From an uncultured Porphyromonadaceae bacterium (GTDB taxonomy: Bacteria > Bacteroidota > Bacteroidia > Bacteroidales > Muribaculaceae): 9,611 bases of DNA. The position numbers and the translations under genes were made by a program. The DNA lies in assembly GCA_902462525.1 (NCBI GenBank), contig CABQCA010000087.1, positions 1-9,611 of the forward strand, given 5' to 3'. Below the pieces are notes generated by a model that was given only the letters and a program-made list of their open reading frames with translations, was not told the origin of the DNA and made no database searches. Each line of letters begins with the position of its first letter. Position 1 is the first letter of the stretch. This document shows positions 6,310 to 9,611 of this stretch, one piece after another.

Positions 6310-8280
6310 TTATTTCTGTTCGTCGGCAACGGCTTCCTGCCATGTTTTCCACATCGGGATCGACTCGTCGTAGCCGTCGTAGCCGTAGTTCTGACGGAGC
6401 TGGGCCTTGGCGTTGGCTTCGATTGCCGAGTGGGGGATAGGCCAGTAGATGTTGCGCTTGTCCATGGTGTAGTTGAGAGTGCCGTTGCCGCTCTTCATGG
6501 TGTAGCCTATGTTGTAGAGGCTGTGGTGCATCAGGCACTGGTACCAGTAGCTGCCGTTGGCACGGTCGACACCGCTCTGTTTGTCGTAGTTGTCCATGCT
6601 GTAGGTGTTGCCCCACTCGTCGGCGATGCCTGTACGTGCCAGACAGAGCGAAACGCGTGTCAGCTCGACGTTGCGCCATTCCTCGTACCAGAGTTCGCGT
6701 CCGCGTTCGGCCATGATGTCGCCTATGTTGACGGCGCCGCTGTAGTACTGCGAGCACTGTGCGCGGCGGCGGAGTACGTTGAGGTCATCGCCGGCACCGG
6801 TTGCGTTGCCCTGATAGAGCTTGGCTTCGGCGCGCACCAGATAAGCCTCGGCGAGACGCATCAGGTACTGGTTGCCGTTGTCTTCCACGTTGTTGGTAAT
6901 GCCCTGATGGTCGTTGGAGCCCATCTGAGCCTCTTTACCGTGGTCGAGATGCCATATCTTGTAGAGAGGATAGTCGTGCCACGAGCGGATGGTATCGGAG
7001 CAGAGTAGCTTGCCGTTGTCGTCGTAGAGCTGCAGGTTTTTGCCGTAGTATGAGGTGCCGGGACGGTTGTAGCGGATATCCTCCATGTTCACCCAGTTGC
7101 CGACTTTCGAGTTGTGGCGCAGGTCGTCCTTATCTTCCACGCCGTTTACTATCCACATGCCGTGCTGGGCGTAGTAGGTGGAGCGGTAGGTAGCGATTCC
7201 ACGGCCGAGGGCGCGGTTCCAGTCGAGGGTCGGATCGTAGTTGCCGTTGTTGCGGGCGTAGCGGTCCATGCCGGCTTTGCCGTCGGGGGCGGTGAAGTTG
7301 GATGCCCAGAAGGGACAGTACACACGCATCCACGGAACAGCTGTGTAGGAGTCCTTGAGGCCCGATACGTTGATGATGGGCATAATCAGCTCGGTGTTGG
7401 CGGCGGTGACCACGTTTTCGGAGCGGTGAAGGTCCCAGATTACGTTTTCGGTGATTGGCCATGTCTGGGGTTCGCCCTGAAGGAAAGTGCCGAAGTTCTT
7501 GTCCATCAGCTTGAGACCCGACGAATTGATGAGCCAGTCGCACTGTGTCTCGGCATCTTTGTAGCGGCCAAGAGCAAGGTGGATTTTGGCAAGGAGCAGA
7601 CGGCAGGCCTCGTTGGTAACCATACCAACCTTGTCGGTCTGGGCCACGGTGGGCACCTTGGTGATGGCGAATTCGAGGTCTTCGGCCATCTTGGTGAGGA
7701 TGGCTTCCTTGGAGCATGTCTTATAGTCCTGCTTGGGATTGGCCACAAGTTCTGTCACCAGGGGAATGTCGCCGAACTGGAACACGAGGTTGTAGTAGCG
7801 GAAAGCCCGGTGGAAATAGGCACGGCCGATGGCTATGTCGAGTTTTTCCTGGCTCAGCCCTTTCACTGTGGGAGCGTAGTGAATGATGGTGTTGGCATAC
7901 TTGACGCCGTTGTACTCTTCGTTCCAGAAGCGCATGATTGCGTTGTTGTCGCCGCCGTTGCCAAGGCCCGAGGTCGGGGTGAGCTTATAAGCGAAGTTGT
8001 CCTGCATGCCGCCGCCGGCATCGGTTTTGCCCCAGAGGTTCATGTCGGAGAACATAAGCTCTGTACCGAAGGGGATAGCGTTGTTGTTGCCGTCGAAAAT
8101 CTGTATGCGCAGATGACGGTCGGCCACTGCGATGGCGGCTTCAAGACCCGACTCGGTGGTGAAGGTGGTGCCGGGTTCGTAGAACGACAGAGGATCGGGC
8201 TCGAGGAAGGAGTCGGAGCACGATGCCAGCATGGTTGCGCCGGCGGTCACTGTCAGAACCTTATATATGTAATTTTTCAT
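6310..8280 (-). CDS. SusD/RagB-family surface glycan-binding lipoprotein
   Basis: SusD-type proteins sit on the cell surface as a lid over a SusC transporter and bind the incoming glycan. This one is 656 aa. The lipoprotein signal reads up to MLASC, with the lipidated Cys at 21 followed by SDSFLEPDP, typical of the family's start. The N-terminal SusD-like region (about 22-260) contains helical repeat segments such as RAYFHRAFRYYNLVFQFGDIP (153-173). The C-terminal SusD/RagB region includes YLMRLAEAYLVRAEAKLYQG (472-491). It ends in the characteristic IYWPIPHSAIEANAKAQLRQ (611-630) and NYGY. The ATG at 8280 is 21 bp after the SusC stop, so the two are co-transcribed. The ligand is not readable from sequence. 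Two downstream arabinofuranosidases make an arabinose-bearing polysaccharide the likely cargo. A strong terminator follows the gene. Confidence 0.96.
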   Translation of the reverse strand: MKNYIYKVLTVTAGATMLASCSDSFLEPDPLSFYEPGTTFTTESGLEAAIAVADRHLRIQIFDGNNNAIPFGTELMFSDMNLWGKTDAGGGMQDNFAYKLTPTSGLGNGGDNNAIMRFWNEEYNGVKYANTIIHYAPTVKGLSQEKLDIAIGRAYFHRAFRYYNLVFQFGDIPLVTELVANPKQDYKTCSKEAILTKMAEDLEFAITKVPTVAQTDKVGMVTNEACRLLLAKIHLALGRYKDAETQCDWLINSSGLKLMDKNFGTFLQGEPQTWPITENVIWDLHRSENVVTAANTELIMPIINVSGLKDSYTAVPWMRVYCPFWASNFTAPDGKAGMDRYARNNGNYDPTLDWNRALGRGIATYRSTYYAQHGMWIVNGVEDKDDLRHNSKVGNWVNMEDIRYNRPGTSYYGKNLQLYDDNGKLLCSDTIRSWHDYPLYKIWHLDHGKEAQMGSNDHQGITNNVEDNGNQYLMRLAEAYLVRAEAKLYQGNATGAGDDLNVLRRRAQCSQYYSGAVNIGDIMAERGRELWYEEWRNVELTRVSLCLARTGIADEWGNTYSMDNYDKQSGVDRANGSYWYQCLMHHSLYNIGYTMKSGNGTLNYTMDKRNIYWPIPHSAIEANAKAQLRQNYGYDGYDESIPMWKTWQEAVADEQK

Positions 8281-8301
8281 TGTTGTATCAGTGATTTGTT
8301 G

Positions 8302-9611
8302 TTAGAAAGAGAGCTGGAGGCCGAAGTTGTAGGTACGTGTTGCGAGGCCGCCGGTTTCGAGGTCGCCGTATTCCCAGTCGCCGCCGATGGTGCAGACGTT
8401 GCGGACGGAAGCAGTGAAGCGGCATTTGGATATTGCAGCTTTGCGGGTCCATGCTTCGGGCAGAGTGTAGCCGATGGAGATGTTGTCCAGACGGACGAAC
8501 GAGCGGTCATGGAGCTTGCCGGGCGTCGATACGCCTGCGGGGCCTTGTGATTCGAAGCGGCCGTATTCGTTGGTCTGGTTGTCGGGAGTCCAGTAGTCCT
8601 GCTTGAACATGTTGAAGCCCTTTGTGTAGAGCGAACCGCCGTTAAGGCCGTTCATGTAGTTCGTTTCTGTCGATTTGTGGCCCATGTAGCTGTAGAACGA
8701 GAAGGCGAAGGTCAGGTTGTTCTTGAACTTGAATTCGTTGCCGAGGTTCCAGTAGATGGGAGGATTGGTTGTGCCGAGATATACCTTGTCCTTGTCGTTG
8801 TAGACGGGGGTGACGGTGCCGTCGGCGTTGACAATATCGTCCTTAGTGTAGTTGTTGCGTACTTTCGGGTCGCCGGGACGCTGTCCGTGGCGTGCTGCCT
8901 CAGCGGCTTCGGCTACCGACCAGATGCCGTCGAACTGGTAGTCCCATATCTCGCCGATAGGCTTGTTGATGTAGAGTTTCGAGGCTGTTTCGCTGGCTTC
9001 GCGTTGACCTATTATGTTGCCGTCGTCGTCGAGAATGTCTTCCATGGTGCCTTTTAGGTGCTTGATGCGGTTCTTGTTGTAGGAGAAGCCGGCTGTGGTA
9101 GTCCACTGGAAGTCGCGGGTGACGATGTTGCGTGTGCTGAGCGAGATTTCGATACCTGTGTTGTCGACCTGACCGATGTTGGTCCAGATGCTGCCGAAGC
9201 CCGAGAAGCCGGGAAGGTTCATCTGCATGATCATGTCGTCGGTTTTCTTATAGTACCAGTCGATGTTGGCGTTGATGCGGTAGTTAAGGAACGAAAGGTC
9301 GAGGCCGACGTTATAGGCCGATGTCTTTTCCCACTGGAGGTTGGGGTTGGCGAGACGGTCCATCATCAGGTACTTGACGTCTTCGATGATTTTACCGTTC
9401 TTATCGAGGTAGGTCATCGTAGCGCCCTGCCCCGAACCGAGGTTGGCCATAGAGATATAGGGGTCTTTGAGAGCGCGGTTGCCGTTCTTACCCCAGCTCA
9501 GACGGAGCTTGCCCATGTTGAACCAGCTTGCGTACTGTTCCATGAATTTTTCGTTTGTGAATGTCCAGCCTAGGGCAATCGAGGGGAAAGTAGCGTGAGG
9601 ATAGTTCTGGC
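8302..9611 (-). CDS. SusC/RagA-family TonB-dependent outer-membrane transporter, C-terminal part (gene runs off the right edge)
   Basis: About 435 codons are present, open to the window edge; the start, plug domain and TonB box lie outside. The frame continues upstream of the internal ATG at 9543 as YPHATFPSIALGWTFTNEKF, which matches the conserved barrel segment of SusC proteins and shows that this ATG is not the start. It is followed by the family motif GKLRLSWGKNGNR and by alternating aromatic/polar beta strands such as NANIDWYYKKTDDMI and FQWTTTAGFSYNKNRIKHL. Near the end comes FVRLDNISIGYTLPEAW, and the protein finishes in TYNFGLQLSF, with the terminal Phe usual for outer-membrane barrels. 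With SusD it would form the glycan import complex, powered by TonB-ExbBD. The promoter and any regulator are to the right of the window. Confidence 0.96.
   Translation of the reverse strand, partial: QNYPHATFPSIALGWTFTNEKFMEQYASWFNMGKLRLSWGKNGNRALKDPYISMANLGSGQGATMTYLDKNGKIIEDVKYLMMDRLANPNLQWEKTSAYNVGLDLSFLNYRINANIDWYYKKTDDMIMQMNLPGFSGFGSIWTNIGQVDNTGIEISLSTRNIVTRDFQWTTTAGFSYNKNRIKHLKGTMEDILDDDGNIIGQREASETASKLYINKPIGEIWDYQFDGIWSVAEAAEAARHGQRPGDPKVRNNYTKDDIVNADGTVTPVYNDKDKVYLGTTNPPIYWNLGNEFKFKNNLTFAFSFYSYMGHKSTETNYMNGLNGGSLYTKGFNMFKQDYWTPDNQTNEYGRFESQGPAGVSTPGKLHDRSFVRLDNISIGYTLPEAWTRKAAISKCRFTASVRNVCTIGGDWEYGDLETGGLATRTYNFGLQLSF

Noticed and set aside
7114..8550. A 478-codon open frame on the plus strand across the SusD gene and the end of the SusC gene
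   Set aside because: Its product is a low-complexity Val/Gly/Ala/His-rich translation with no family features. It crosses two well-supported genes and their 21-bp junction. It is best explained as a codon-usage shadow.
9541..9543. ATG at 9543 as the start of the SusC-like protein
   Set aside because: The frame stays open to the window edge, and the 22 codons before this ATG encode a conserved SusC segment. The gene is truncated by the window, not short.
1..9611. CRISPR arrays, tRNA or rRNA genes, insertion sequences, phage or defence genes
   Set aside because: I looked for spaced long repeats, transposase motifs and cloverleaf or rRNA sequences and saw none. All coding space is filled by the seven genes listed.

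Overview
The window looks like a chromosomal segment of a Bacteroidales bacterium. The evidence is a SusC/SusD outer-membrane pair, SPII lipoproteins, Bacteroidetes-type promoter boxes (TAnnTTTG) and little sign of Shine-Dalgarno sequences. GC-rich codon use and the gene mix would suit a Muribaculaceae-like gut commensal, but that finer placement is inference. All seven genes lie on the minus strand, so transcription runs from high to low coordinates.

Right half (about 9611 to 2421): a polysaccharide-utilisation locus aimed at arabinose-containing glycans. It opens with the C-terminal part of a SusC/RagA TonB-dependent transporter that runs off the right edge, then a SusD/RagB surface lipoprotein 21 bp downstream. 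A strong intrinsic terminator follows the SusD gene. After a 279-bp gap come two GH51 alpha-L-arabinofuranosidases whose genes overlap by ATGA. The first (669 aa) carries a carbohydrate-binding-like insert; the second (513 aa) is compact. Both keep the two catalytic glutamates and have signal peptides. A second intrinsic terminator ends the GH51 pair. The gap before the GH51 genes holds a degenerate run of about six to eight TCATAAC units directly in the predicted leader. No regulator and no endo-arabinanase or GH43 enzyme is visible here; they may lie beyond the right edge.

Middle (about 2411 to 701): a two-gene housekeeping operon, an RluA-family pseudouridine synthase and fmt (methionyl-tRNA formyltransferase). 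They overlap by ATGA and have a well-placed Bacteroidetes promoter.

Left end (about 633 to 1): a small two-helix membrane protein followed 5 bp later by the N-terminal part of a PstS-like substrate-binding lipoprotein that runs off the left edge. The 198-bp region upstream contains a candidate promoter and a short AT-rich inverted repeat.

The genes are of recognisable families. I see no new defence, mobile or RNA system in the window. The least explained items are the octamer-like repeat before the GH51 genes, the small membrane protein, and the leader inverted repeat.
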